Shown here: piece by piece, positions 31,110 to 37,907 of the stretch
Position numbering within the stretch: the first letter of the stretch is position 1
Layout: each line of letters begins with the position of its first letter
From: a virus
DNA length: 37,907 nucleotides
Direction: 5' to 3' (one strand)
IMG/VR virus record: IMGVR_UViG_3300037488_000216
Coordinates: 1-37,907 of that record
The notes under the pieces: generated by a model
Seen by the model: the letters and a program-made list of their open reading frames with translations, nothing else
What the model was told of the DNA's origin: nothing
Databases searched by the model: none
Made by a program: the position numbers and the translations under genes

Positions 31110-31663
31110 AAGCCAAGAAGTGCAAAGTCTGCAAGGTATCGTTCGTTCCAACCAAGCCACTACAGTCTGTCTGTGACTTTGGATGCGCTATCGAGTTGAG
31201 TCTGATCAAAAGAGAAAAGAACGAAAAGAAAGAAAAGAAGGAAAAGAACGCGGAGATCCGTAAAGCCAGAGCAGCCATTAAAGATAAAGACCGCAGGGCA
31301 TGGCTTAAAGAGGCCCAGGTTGCGTTTAATAAATGGATTAGGGTCAGAGATAGGGAGTTGCCCTGCATCTCGTGTAATCGCTTCCACGGTGGCCAGAACC
31401 ATGCCGGTCATTATCTCCCGACCTCCACAAGATCATCTCTCCGATTCCATCCGGACAACGTCCACCTTCAGTGTCAACCATGCAACTGTCATCTCCATGG
31501 TAATATCGTTCCGTACAGACAAGAGTTATTGAGGAGAATCGGTGCAGAACGGTTAGAATTTCTGGAAGGGGTCCATCAATCAAAATACTGGTCCATCACA
31601 GAGTTGAAGGAAATTAAGATTAAATACACTCAACTTATAAAAGGATTGGATGATGAGCGATGA
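31106..31663 (+). CDS. ninG: NinG (Rap-type) recombination endonuclease
   Basis: This 185-residue protein matches the NinG/Rap family, which in lambda resolves recombination junctions. It has an N-terminal zinc knuckle (CKVCKVSFVPTKPLQSVC), a Lys/Glu coiled coil (residues 35-65), a conserved KWIRVRDRELPCISCNRFHG block, and an HNH-like centre (HAGHYLPTSTRSSLRFHPDN, then LQCQPCNCHLHGN). It lies after the replication gene, as in lambda. The ATG at 31106 overlaps the preceding stop. Confidence 0.92.
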   Translation: MKAKKCKVCKVSFVPTKPLQSVCDFGCAIELSLIKREKNEKKEKKEKNAEIRKARAAIKDKDRRAWLKEAQVAFNKWIRVRDRELPCISCNRFHGGQNHAGHYLPTSTRSSLRFHPDNVHLQCQPCNCHLHGNIVPYRQELLRRIGAERLEFLEGVHQSKYWSITELKEIKIKYTQLIKGLDDER

Positions 31664-31835
31664 GGCTGATTTAGGAAATGAACAGATGGAAAAGGATCTC
31701 GATTATGCACTGAGGGCGGCAAGGAAACCCTTGAGACCTGGACGAGCCGGTGACTGCGACATTTGTGCGGAGTGGAGCGGGAGGTTAATCGAGGGAGCCT
31801 GTTCATATTGTAGGGAAAAGTACAAATTACCTTGA
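31650..31835 (+). CDS. TraR/DksA-type small zinc-finger protein
   Basis: This 61-residue protein has an acidic helical N-terminus (DEADLGNEQMEKDLDYALRA) and a CDIC...CSYC zinc finger (residues about 36-55), followed by a short basic tail (REKYKLP). The spacing C-x2-C-x12-C-x2-C resembles the zinc finger of phage TraR/DksA proteins, which bind the RNA polymerase secondary channel. The first ATG (31650) or the second (31653) may be used. It overlaps NinG by 14 bases. The polymerase role is inferred from family resemblance. Confidence 0.66.
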   Translation: MMSDEADLGNEQMEKDLDYALRAARKPLRPGRAGDCDICAEWSGRLIEGACSYCREKYKLP

Positions 31836-32017
31836 GACATTCTGCTGGACAAAACCGCTTAAAACTCGCAGCCGGATTACTGAAATTGGATGCTGGGGTG
31901 GATGTTCTGAAGCATCTAAACTCACTCCCACCGGAGCGGCGGATGGAATTGAAGGGACTCGTGGACTGGATAGAGGAGTACGAAGGCTATAGATTCGAGC
32001 ATCAAAATCAGGTCTGA
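31832..32017 (+). CDS. Small hypothetical protein, TTG start
   Basis: This 61-residue helical protein begins at TTG 31832, which shares TTGA with the previous stop: RHSAGQNRLKLAAGLLKLDA, then SLPPERRMELKGLVDWIEEY. No ribosome binding site at proper spacing is seen, so coupling would be needed. In-frame TTG and GTG codons further in are weaker alternatives. No family is recognised. It is the last gene before the 130-base gap that precedes the packaging genes. Confidence 0.52.
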   Translation: MRHSAGQNRLKLAAGLLKLDAGVDVLKHLNSLPPERRMELKGLVDWIEEYEGYRFEHQNQV

Positions 32018-32036
32018 ATCTATAGTCCTATCTGCC

Positions 32037-32064
32037 TTGTGTATTAAAATCATGGGTGTAGAAT
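32037..32064 (+). promoter_or_regulatory. Possible promoter of the packaging/late genes
   Basis: TTGTGT (32037-32042) and TAGAAT (32059-32064) are separated by 16 bases in the largest gap of the right half (32018-32148). The transcript would cover the HTH protein and terminase. The predicted leader contains short complementary segments (TACGG near 32093 with CCGTA near 32109; GCG-GGAAT-CGC between them). The -35 match is poor, so this is a candidate only. Confidence 0.38.
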
Positions 32065-32167
32065 GAAACTGTATTCATGTTCGTACGGCGGGAATCGCTC
32101 ATGGGAAACCGTATCGCACCTCCAGAATTGATTTGGGCAGTCAAATTAATGAGCAACGCCCCCCTCT

Positions 32168-32410
32168 TTGGGTAACAAGCCTGGTAAGTATGTAGCAGTT
32201 AACGAGTTCGGCTGGAGAATTGGCCAAGATCATCACAATGCTAAATTAAGCAACGATGATATCGACCACATTAGAGATCTGAGAGAGGATCTTGGGCTGA
32301 GTTACTCAGAAATTGCCAGACGTTATTCAATATCCGTGGCGGGAGTCCAAAAGATTTGCAACTACACCCGCAGATCTCAATCAGTGGACCACTTCAAAAA
32401 AGTAAAATGA
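32168..32410 (+). CDS. Helix-turn-helix protein upstream of terminase
   Basis: This 80-residue protein, GNKPGKYVAVNEFGWRIGQD, then HHNAKLSNDDIDHIRDLRED and an HTH (LSYSEIARRYSISVAGVQKI). The opening G-K/R-Y-V-x-V-N-x-x-G-x-R-I-G-x-D-H-H-N-A-K-L followed by HTH recurs in small proteins just before phage terminase genes. The start is uncertain: TTG 32168 lacks a ribosome binding site, and the ATG at 32149 reads the short peptide MSNAPLFG in another frame across a run of six C. Dropping one C would fuse that ATG in frame. The stop overlaps the terminase small-subunit ATG. Confidence 0.68.
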   Translation: MGNKPGKYVAVNEFGWRIGQDHHNAKLSNDDIDHIRDLREDLGLSYSEIARRYSISVAGVQKICNYTRRSQSVDHFKKVK

Positions 32411-32901
32411 GTAAAATTAAATCAACTGTAATAGGAAGACCGACTCTACTTACAGAGTCCATGGCTGATGCTATATGCGGAAGGATGGAGACCGGCGAGA
32501 GTCTCAGATCAATCTGCCGGGATGATGCATTCCCTACGCTAGGAGCGGTAATTAAATGGCTTGCGAACGATGCAAATAAGTCTTTTAGATTGCAATACGC
32601 GCACTCCCGTCAAGTGGGGCTTGAGGTTATGGCTGACGAGGTGCTGAATATTGCCGATCAAGAACCTGTAAAGACCACCGATGGGAAGATCGATAACGCC
32701 GGGGTCCAGCACCAGAGGCTGCGAGTTGATACTAGAAAATGGATACTCTCCAAGCAATTACCTAAAGTCTACGGTGATCGGACCATCCTTGCCGGTGATG
32801 AAGATGCCCCCCTTAATCCACTGACCAACAACGAACGCGCAGCCCAGGCTGCTAAGATCATCAACGAGGCTGTCGAAAGGTCTAAGCTTGATCAAGATTG
32901 A
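32407..32901 (+). CDS. Terminase small subunit
   Basis: This 164-residue protein is the likely DNA-recognition subunit of the packaging motor. It starts at ATG 32407, in ATGA overlap with the HTH gene. The N-terminal HTH region (GRPTLLTESMADAICGRMET, then LRSICRDDAFPTLGAVIKWL) and the VQHQRLRVDTRKWILSKQLP segment with YGDRT are typical of BPP-1-type small terminases. The C-terminal part is helical. The large subunit begins 14 bases before its end. Confidence 0.85.
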   Translation: MSKIKSTVIGRPTLLTESMADAICGRMETGESLRSICRDDAFPTLGAVIKWLANDANKSFRLQYAHSRQVGLEVMADEVLNIADQEPVKTTDGKIDNAGVQHQRLRVDTRKWILSKQLPKVYGDRTILAGDEDAPLNPLTNNERAAQAAKIINEAVERSKLDQD

Positions 32902-34435
32902 TCCAGATATTCTAAAGTTTCTCACGCCGGAAGAACTGGCTGAACTGGACCTGTTGCTTCAATCCGACACTGTTGTATGGAGACCGCTGCCTGGCCCACA
33001 GTCCATGGCTTACCATTCCAAGGCTGATATTATTGGATACGGTGGCGCGGCCGGGGGCGGGAAGACTGACCTGGCAGTAGGAAAATCTCTGACCAAACAC
33101 CAAACTGTTGGCATCTTCCGGATGAACGGTACTGAGTTGACCGGGGTGATCGACCGGTTCACGGATCTGTTGGGAAATAGGGTGGGATTTAACGGAAAGG
33201 ACAATATCTGGCGCCTGACCAGGCCGGATGGCCAGCGGGTCCAGGTAGAGTTCTGTTCCTTCCCAAACCCGGGCGATGAGAAGAAGTATCAGGGTAGACC
33301 TCACGACTTCTTAGTGTTTGATGAAGCCGCGAACATGAGGGAGGATCAGGTCAGGTACGTCATGGGATGGCTACGGACCACCAAACCAAACCAATCATGC
33401 CAGGCACTGCTTACATTCAATCCTCCAACGACTGCCGGTGGCCGGTGGATCACTAGATACTTCGGTCCGTGGTTAGATAAGACCCATCCAAACCCGGCCA
33501 AGCCTGGAGAGTTGAGATGGTATGCGACCGTTGGCGGCAAGGATCTTGAGGTCGTAAGCGGGGAACCATTCGACTTGGATGAAGAGCGCATAACTCCACA
33601 GTCTCGAACATTCGTTCCATCGAGGATCGGTGACAATCCTTATCTGCTGAACACTGGATACATGGCTCAGTTGCAGTCACTACCAGAACCGCTTCGGTCA
33701 CAGATGCTGAATGGTGACTTCCAGGCTGGCATTGAAGACAACCCATGGCAAGTGATCCCAACCGAATGGATCGACCAAGCCATGAAGCGGTGGAGGAGGC
33801 CAGAGAAGCTTGCTCCAATGGACTCGATAGGGGTGGACGTAGCGAGAGCAGGTAAGGATAAAACACTGCTGGCTCGAAGGCACGGGATGTGGTTCGATGT
33901 TCCAATGGTCTATCCCGGATCTGCAACTCCTGACGGTCCAACAGTTGCCGGTCTTGTAGTCGGAGCAATGAGAGATCGATGCGTAATTCATATCGATGTG
34001 ATCGGAGTCGGTGCCAGCCCATATGACTTCTTATCTGAGTCGAGACTTCAAGTGATTGGTGTTAACGTATCGGAGTCTGCCCTGGGATTGGATAAGTCCG
34101 GAAGACTGAGGTTCAAGAACCAGCGTTCAGAACTCTACTGGAGGATGCGAGAGGCTCTAGATCCAGCAAACAACACTGGGATATGTCTACCACCTGACTC
34201 TGGTCTGCTGGCTGATCTAGCGGCTCCAACATGGAAGCTGGTTGGAAGTACGGTTTATGTATCAAGCAGGGAGGAGATAATCGAGAAGATCGGTCGGTCA
34301 CCTGATTACGCATCAGCCTATGTACTAGCATTGATGGACACTCCGAAGCGGCACATTGTCATGGAATTGGGTAATTACAAAGGAAGGAAAGAATATGACC
34401 CTTACCAAAAAGAAGAATCAAGTATCCGTAACTGA
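32888..34435 (+). CDS. Terminase large subunit
   Basis: This 515-residue protein is the packaging ATPase and nuclease. Walker A is GGAAGGGKT at residues 52-60; Walker B is FLVFDEA at 141-147 (D145, E146). A coupling motif (LTFNPP) lies at 175-180. The RNase H-like nuclease acids are likely D317 (GVDVARAGKD), D370 (HIDVIGVG) and D473 (SPDYASAY). The start is TTG 32888, with AAGG 8 bases upstream, overlapping the small subunit. The length is typical for this group. The 3' end overlaps the next gene by 41 bases. Confidence 0.96.
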   Translation: MIKIDPDILKFLTPEELAELDLLLQSDTVVWRPLPGPQSMAYHSKADIIGYGGAAGGGKTDLAVGKSLTKHQTVGIFRMNGTELTGVIDRFTDLLGNRVGFNGKDNIWRLTRPDGQRVQVEFCSFPNPGDEKKYQGRPHDFLVFDEAANMREDQVRYVMGWLRTTKPNQSCQALLTFNPPTTAGGRWITRYFGPWLDKTHPNPAKPGELRWYATVGGKDLEVVSGEPFDLDEERITPQSRTFVPSRIGDNPYLLNTGYMAQLQSLPEPLRSQMLNGDFQAGIEDNPWQVIPTEWIDQAMKRWRRPEKLAPMDSIGVDVARAGKDKTLLARRHGMWFDVPMVYPGSATPDGPTVAGLVVGAMRDRCVIHIDVIGVGASPYDFLSESRLQVIGVNVSESALGLDKSGRLRFKNQRSELYWRMREALDPANNTGICLPPDSGLLADLAAPTWKLVGSTVYVSSREEIIEKIGRSPDYASAYVLALMDTPKRHIVMELGNYKGRKEYDPYQKEESSIRN

Positions 34436-34877
34436 TAAAAGTTGTGAGATCGTCAAGTTTGTTACATCACTAGATGCACGTTTTCTTACACCAACCCCCT
34501 CAAATGAGGACATGGTAAAGATACAAGAGAAGATGCTAGAGATGCCGCAGACTCTCGTTTCTATTGATCATTTCATCCATGGTGGAATGTACAGTAGGAC
34601 ATCATTTATACCGGCAGGGGTTTATGGGATAGGGGTGGAGTGGGCAGAGGATCATATTGCAATAGTCGTTGGGGATATAACAGCAACGACAGACGAGGGA
34701 GTTGTAAGGATACGAGGACATAACATATTAAAAGTGAAGGCTGGATCTAAGAGAGCGGTTCTTGCTCATGCGGACACATACTTCACAGCAATATTCACCA
34801 CAAAAGCAACTGATGTATTTGATGCGGAAACAGAGTTGTCGAGAGAATGTGATTTCTTACAAACAAGGATGGGGTAA
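34395..34877 (+). CDS. Cupin-like phage protein
   Basis: This 160-residue protein starts at ATG 34395, with GGAAGGAAAG upstream, inside the terminase 3' end. The core has a beta-barrel pattern: HFIHGGMYSRTSFIPAGVYG, then HIAIVVGDITATTDEGVVRI and GSKRAVLAHADTYFTAIFTT, with His at the positions cupins use for metal. Comparable cupin-fold proteins occur beside the terminase or portal in other podoviruses, without a known role. Enzymatic activity is not shown. Confidence 0.68.
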   Translation: MTLTKKKNQVSVTDKSCEIVKFVTSLDARFLTPTPSNEDMVKIQEKMLEMPQTLVSIDHFIHGGMYSRTSFIPAGVYGIGVEWAEDHIAIVVGDITATTDEGVVRIRGHNILKVKAGSKRAVLAHADTYFTAIFTTKATDVFDAETELSRECDFLQTRMG

Positions 34878-34880
34878 ATT

Positions 34881-35216
34881 ATGTCTGGATGGATCGCCGC
34901 ATCGGTAGCTGTGGTTGGGGCATTAACTCTAGGTTATAGCGTTTACGCCGGAGAACAAGCGGCTGGACAACAGAAGAGGCAGCTTGCCCAGCAAAAAGAG
35001 GCGCAAGATGCTCAACTCGCGCAGCAAAAGGCACAGATGGCGCAAGCTGACGAAGCTACTAACAAGGCTAATCAAAAGGCTCCCGATAAGAATATTCTGG
35101 AAAAGGAGAAGATGGCTGCTTTGCAAGGAGTTGGTGAAACAATGCTCACCGGCCAACTTGGAATCCCTCAAGAGAAACTAAGTTTGGCCAAGAAGACCAC
35201 TCTGCTAGGAAGCTAA
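34881..35216 (+). CDS. Small protein with N-terminal membrane helix and LLG C-terminal signature
   Basis: This 111-residue protein has an N-terminal hydrophobic segment (WIAASVAVVGALTLGYSVYA), a Gln/Ala-rich coiled-coil (residues 27-65) and a C-terminus ETMLTGQLGIPQEKLSLAKK then TTLLGS. The same tail pattern, T-M-L-T...-x-L-x-L-x-K-K-T-L-L-G, closes two other small genes nearby. The gene overlaps the acetyltransferase start (TAATG). It could be a minor virion or inner-core protein. Function unknown. Confidence 0.66.
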   Translation: MSGWIAASVAVVGALTLGYSVYAGEQAAGQQKRQLAQQKEAQDAQLAQQKAQMAQADEATNKANQKAPDKNILEKEKMAALQGVGETMLTGQLGIPQEKLSLAKKTTLLGS

Positions 35217-35683
35217 TGCAAACTATTGCATTGGAAGACGCTGACGAGAAGTACGAAGAATTAAAAGAACTGTACCAAGAACATTACACTGCAACTTGCG
35301 ACAGGTTAAAGGAAATTGGAGTTGACCTGCCTCCATACAATCCAAGGCTTGGAGAGTATAAGAGGGCTGCAAATGCAGGTGTAATGATCTCAATAGTTGC
35401 GAGGAATGATGATAAACCTATCGGGTATTTTAACATTTACATCTCACTGGATATGCAGAACCAAGACCTGGTTGGTGCAGAAGCCGGTCTATTTGTATCG
35501 AAAGATTGTAGAAATGGTATCGGCAAGAAGCTGATAAAGTTTGGGCTGGATGAGATGAGATCTCGCGGAGTTAAAAGATACTACGCAAGTGCGGTAACTG
35601 ATCTGAGGACAGCAAAATTGTGGGAGAGAATGGGTTTTAAGCATTACTCGCACTCGATGTTATTTAATTTCGCGGGAGAATAA
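35216..35683 (+). CDS. GNAT-family N-acetyltransferase
   Basis: This 155-residue protein has the GNAT acetyl-CoA motif VSKDCRNGIGKKLIKFGLDE at 94-113 (R99-N-G-I-G-K104). Other GNAT elements are the preceding strand (PIGYFNIYISLDM) and the closing element KLWERMGFKHYSHSML. The target is unknown. Its ATG overlaps the previous stop and it sits among virion-gene neighbours, between two copies of the LLG-tail family. Virion or host-protein acetylation is possible. Confidence 0.82.
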   Translation: MQTIALEDADEKYEELKELYQEHYTATCDRLKEIGVDLPPYNPRLGEYKRAANAGVMISIVARNDDKPIGYFNIYISLDMQNQDLVGAEAGLFVSKDCRNGIGKKLIKFGLDEMRSRGVKRYYASAVTDLRTAKLWERMGFKHYSHSMLFNFAGE

Positions 35684-35684
35684 T

Positions 35685-35900
35685 ATGTGTTTCGGTGGAA
35701 TGCCAGCAATGCCAGCAATGCCAGAGGTTCCTAAAGTAGTTGACCAGACTCAAGCTAAACAAAATGCCTCGGCGGCCACTACGCGATCCAGATCAGCCCA
35801 AGAAGCGATGGCTTCTGATCCGGGGACAATGCTTACCGCTGGAGCTGGAGTTGATCCAGCTACACTGGAACTAGGAAAGAAAACGCTTCTTGGCGGCTAA
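35685..35900 (+). CDS. Small protein with LLGG C-terminal signature (copy 2)
   Basis: This 71-residue protein, MCFGGMPAMPAMPEVPKVVD, then QTQAKQNASAATTRSRS and the tail TMLTAGAGVDPATLELGKKT then LLGG. The N-terminal Met/Pro/Ala repeat (MPAMPAMP) and the tail are matched by the following gene. Both start Met-Cys and both have a Q-x-x-x-K-Q-N-A element, so the two arose by duplication. It ends 17 bases before copy 3. Function unknown; likely structural or morphogenetic. Confidence 0.7.
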   Translation: MCFGGMPAMPAMPEVPKVVDQTQAKQNASAATTRSRSAQEAMASDPGTMLTAGAGVDPATLELGKKTLLGG

Positions 35901-35917
35901 CTTAAAGGAGAGATATT

Positions 35918-36130
35918 ATGTGCGGTCCATCCCCCCCACCATATGTACCACCACCACCAGTCATTGACCAGAGCCAGGTAAAGCAGAACGCGGCCGCATC
36001 TAGTCAAGCATCTGGAACTCAGCAAGCAGCAACCGGCCAAGGTGGTGGCTCAACCATGCTTACAGATGGTGGAATGGGCATTGATCCAGCAAGTCTAGCA
36101 CTTGGAAGAAAATCTCTATTGGGTGGTTAA
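35918..36130 (+). CDS. Small protein with LLGG C-terminal signature (copy 3)
   Basis: This 70-residue proline-rich protein, MCGPSPPPYVPPPPVIDQSQ, then KQNAAASSQASG and the tail TMLTDGGMGIDPASLALGRK then SLLGG. It is a diverged copy of the previous gene with a poly-proline N-terminus. A strong AGGAGAG ribosome binding site precedes it. The portal gene starts directly after its stop. Similar proteins next to portals in other podoviruses have no assigned function. Confidence 0.7.
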   Translation: MCGPSPPPYVPPPPVIDQSQVKQNAAASSQASGTQQAATGQGGGSTMLTDGGMGIDPASLALGRKSLLGG

Positions 36131-37849
36131 ATGGCGAAGATAAAGACTCAGGCACCAAGAAACGCTCCGCTTGAAATACCAAAGCGCGAAAAACTATTAA
36201 CTCGCTGGGGTCAACTCAAGAGTGAACGGGCTTCTTGGTGGAGTCATTGGCAAGAAATCTCGTCTTATATCCTACCAAGGTCAGGACGTTTCTTTGTCCA
36301 AGATCGAGACAAGGGTTGGCGCAGACATAACAATATCTATGACAACACCGGCACTCGCGCTCTAAGGGTGCTGGGCGCAGGTATGATGGCAGGTGCCACC
36401 TCACCAGCCCGTCCATGGTTTAGACTCGCCACAAGCGATCCTGAGTTGAATAAATACGCTCCGGTTAAGATTTGGTTGAGCGATGTAACCAAGTTGATGC
36501 AGATCATCTTCCAGAAATCCAACACCTACCGTGCGCTGCATCAAATGTACGAGGAACTTGGAGCATTCGGAACTTCTGCCAACATTATTCTCCCTGACTA
36601 CCAGAATGTTATTCACAACTATCCCTTGACAACAGGGGAATTTGCTATTGCAACTGACTACCAGGGCAAGGTATGCACCTTGTACCGTGAGTTTGAGAAG
36701 ACTGTAGCAGAGTTGGTCAAGGAGTTTGGGTATGAGAACTGCTCGACAAGCGTACAGAATATGTATGACCGCGGATCTCTCGACCAGTGGGTGACGATTA
36801 TCCATGCAATCGAGCCTCGTGAAGACCGCGACAGCCGCAAGAAAGATTCAAAGAATATGCCTTATATGTCAGTCCACTTTGAAATTGGTGGCAATCCTGA
36901 TCAGTACCTGCGCGAGTCTGGCTACAAAGTATTTCCGGCAGTGGTGCCTCGATGGGCAACAAGCGGCGGCGATATCTACGGTGGATCACCGGCAATGGAA
37001 GCATTGGGCGATGTAAAGCAGTTGCAGCATGAGCAACTACGCAAGGCTCAAGGGATCGATTACAAGACAAAGCCACCTCTTCAAGTGCCATCCAGCATGA
37101 AGAATCGTGATGTCGAGACTCTTCCTGGCGGGATAACATTCGTTGATCAAGTCAATGCCGGTGGAGGAATCCGCACAGCGTTCGATGTAAACCTAGACCT
37201 ATCTCACCTATTGGCAGACATACAAGATGTCCGTGAGCGCATTCGTGGGGCGTTCTATGCTGATCTTTTCCTTATGCTTGCAAGTGCAACTGATACCAGG
37301 ATGACTGCAACTGAGGTTGCTGAGAGACATGAAGAGAAGTTATTGATGCTTGGACCAGTTCTTGAGCGGTTACATAACGAACTGCTAGATCCATTGGTTA
37401 CGCTGACCTTTGATCGGATTGTCGAGGCCGGTATTCTCCCGCCGCCACCTCCAGAATTGCAGGGAGTGGAACTCAATATCGAGTTCGTATCAATGTTGGC
37501 ACAGGCTCAACGTGCAATTGGCACCAACTCTGTAGATAGATTCGTGACTAGCCTGGGGAATATTGCTCAGATCAAGCCGGATGTTCTTGACAAGTTCGAC
37601 TCTGACCAATGGGCTGATGTTTATTCAGAGATGTTGGGGGTAGATCCCCATCTCATAGTTCCTGGTGAGCAAGTCGCAATGATTAGACAAGGAAGACAAG
37701 AGGCAATGGCGGCACAGCAACAAGAAGCGCAAGCGCAACAAGCATCTCAGACCATAAAGAATCTTGCCCAGTCACCAACTCAAGATCCGAATGCTTTGAC
37801 AAACGTGATCGATATGTTCAGCGGTTATAACACCCCACAAGGAGGTTGA
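36131..37849 (+). CDS. Portal (head-to-tail connector) protein
   Basis: This 572-residue protein should form the 12-fold portal through which DNA is packaged and released. It shows the podovirus connector pattern: ERASWWSHWQEISSYILPRS near residue 32, then NTGTRALRVLGAGMMAGATS, ARPWFRLA and YGGSPAMEALGDVKQLQHEQ, and a C-terminal helical barrel ending in a Gln/Ala-rich tail (EAMAAQQQEAQAQQASQ). It begins at the base after the preceding stop. The length is normal for the family. Confidence 0.94.
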   Translation: MAKIKTQAPRNAPLEIPKREKLLTRWGQLKSERASWWSHWQEISSYILPRSGRFFVQDRDKGWRRHNNIYDNTGTRALRVLGAGMMAGATSPARPWFRLATSDPELNKYAPVKIWLSDVTKLMQIIFQKSNTYRALHQMYEELGAFGTSANIILPDYQNVIHNYPLTTGEFAIATDYQGKVCTLYREFEKTVAELVKEFGYENCSTSVQNMYDRGSLDQWVTIIHAIEPREDRDSRKKDSKNMPYMSVHFEIGGNPDQYLRESGYKVFPAVVPRWATSGGDIYGGSPAMEALGDVKQLQHEQLRKAQGIDYKTKPPLQVPSSMKNRDVETLPGGITFVDQVNAGGGIRTAFDVNLDLSHLLADIQDVRERIRGAFYADLFLMLASATDTRMTATEVAERHEEKLLMLGPVLERLHNELLDPLVTLTFDRIVEAGILPPPPPELQGVELNIEFVSMLAQAQRAIGTNSVDRFVTSLGNIAQIKPDVLDKFDSDQWADVYSEMLGVDPHLIVPGEQVAMIRQGRQEAMAAQQQEAQAQQASQTIKNLAQSPTQDPNALTNVIDMFSGYNTPQGG

Positions 37850-37850
37850 A

Positions 37851-37907
37851 ATGGCAATGATTAATATGAAGAGCAAGCCTGAGATGGAAGAGATGCCTGG
37901 AGCGATG
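37851..37907 (+). CDS. 5' end of the gene after the portal, cut by the window edge (capsid staple-like?)
   Basis: Nineteen codons are visible: MAMINMKSKPEMEEMPGAM. The ATG is preceded by a near-perfect ribosome binding site (AAGGAGGT, 4-5 bases spacing). In related phages a small protein opening M-x-M-I-x-M-K follows the portal and precedes the scaffold and capsid genes; it has been called a capsid staple protein. The name is tentative because the gene is truncated. Confidence 0.6.
   Translation, partial: MAMINMKSKPEMEEMPGAM

Noticed and set aside
32040-32125. Possible tRNA in the gap before the packaging genes
   Set aside because: No cloverleaf with a T-arm GTTCRA and matching acceptor stem can be drawn; only short inverted segments are present.
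33453-34022. 189-codon minus-strand frame opposite the terminase gene
   Set aside because: Terminase motifs on the plus strand explain the openness; the antisense product is Leu/Ser/Arg-rich without domain features or a start signal.

Overview
The window is almost wall-to-wall genes of a double-stranded DNA tailed phage with a short tail (podovirus type). The capsid, cement, portal and terminase proteins look like those of the epsilon15 / BPP-1 / Bcep22 group of proteobacterial phages. A Gram-negative host is implied by an Rz/Rz1 spanin pair, sigma-70-like promoters and AGGAG-type ribosome binding sites. No host gene, tRNA, integrase, transposase, CRISPR array or reverse transcriptase was recognised. 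The window opens inside the major capsid gene and closes in the first codons of the gene after the portal. Phages of this group normally place the scaffold and capsid genes there, so this looks like a nearly complete genome opened inside the capsid cluster (inference).

Layout: (1) 1-23214, plus strand: late genes. Order: major capsid, cement protein, small protein, a terminator, tail tubular A-like adaptor, tail tubular B-like nozzle, gp14-like and gp15-like internal virion proteins, a 3373-residue polyvalent ejection protein, tail fibre with YadA-like repeats, then a lysis cassette (small membrane proteins, holin, M15 endolysin, Rz and nested Rz1). (2) 23264-28496, minus strand: early operon. 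It encodes small hypothetical and membrane proteins, an ERF annealing protein, a YqaJ-type exonuclease, SSB, a Zn-ribbon peptide, a TGT/DpdA-like transglycosylase and a SleB-like cell-wall hydrolase. (3) 28497-28624: a compact divergent control region. (4) 28625-32017, plus strand: a Cro-like regulator, a winged-helix protein, a promoter followed by a strongly structured RNA leader, a DUF1376-type replication initiator containing lambda-like iterons, then tightly overlapping small genes (several Zn-binding) including NinG. (5) 32018-37907, plus strand: HTH protein, small and large terminase, cupin-like protein, three small proteins sharing a C-terminal signature, a GNAT acetyltransferase, the portal, and the start of the next gene.

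How it works together: the ERF protein, exonuclease and SSB form a recombination module. The DUF1376 protein probably recognises iterons in its own gene. I found no DNA polymerase, helicase or helicase loader, so host replication enzymes are probably used. Terminase and portal package DNA. The giant protein and its two upstream neighbours are probably ejected into the host.

Most unusual items: (a) a 120-codon gene with its own strong ribosome binding site nested in another frame inside the giant gene, exactly over a low-complexity linker; (b) a pseudoknot-type RNA with HDV-like strand order behind an extended -10 promoter and ahead of the replication gene; (c) the ADP-ribosyltransferase, HD..GH and metallopeptidase modules of the giant protein; (d) the TGT-like enzyme; (e) several overlooked small genes placed by stop/start overlaps.
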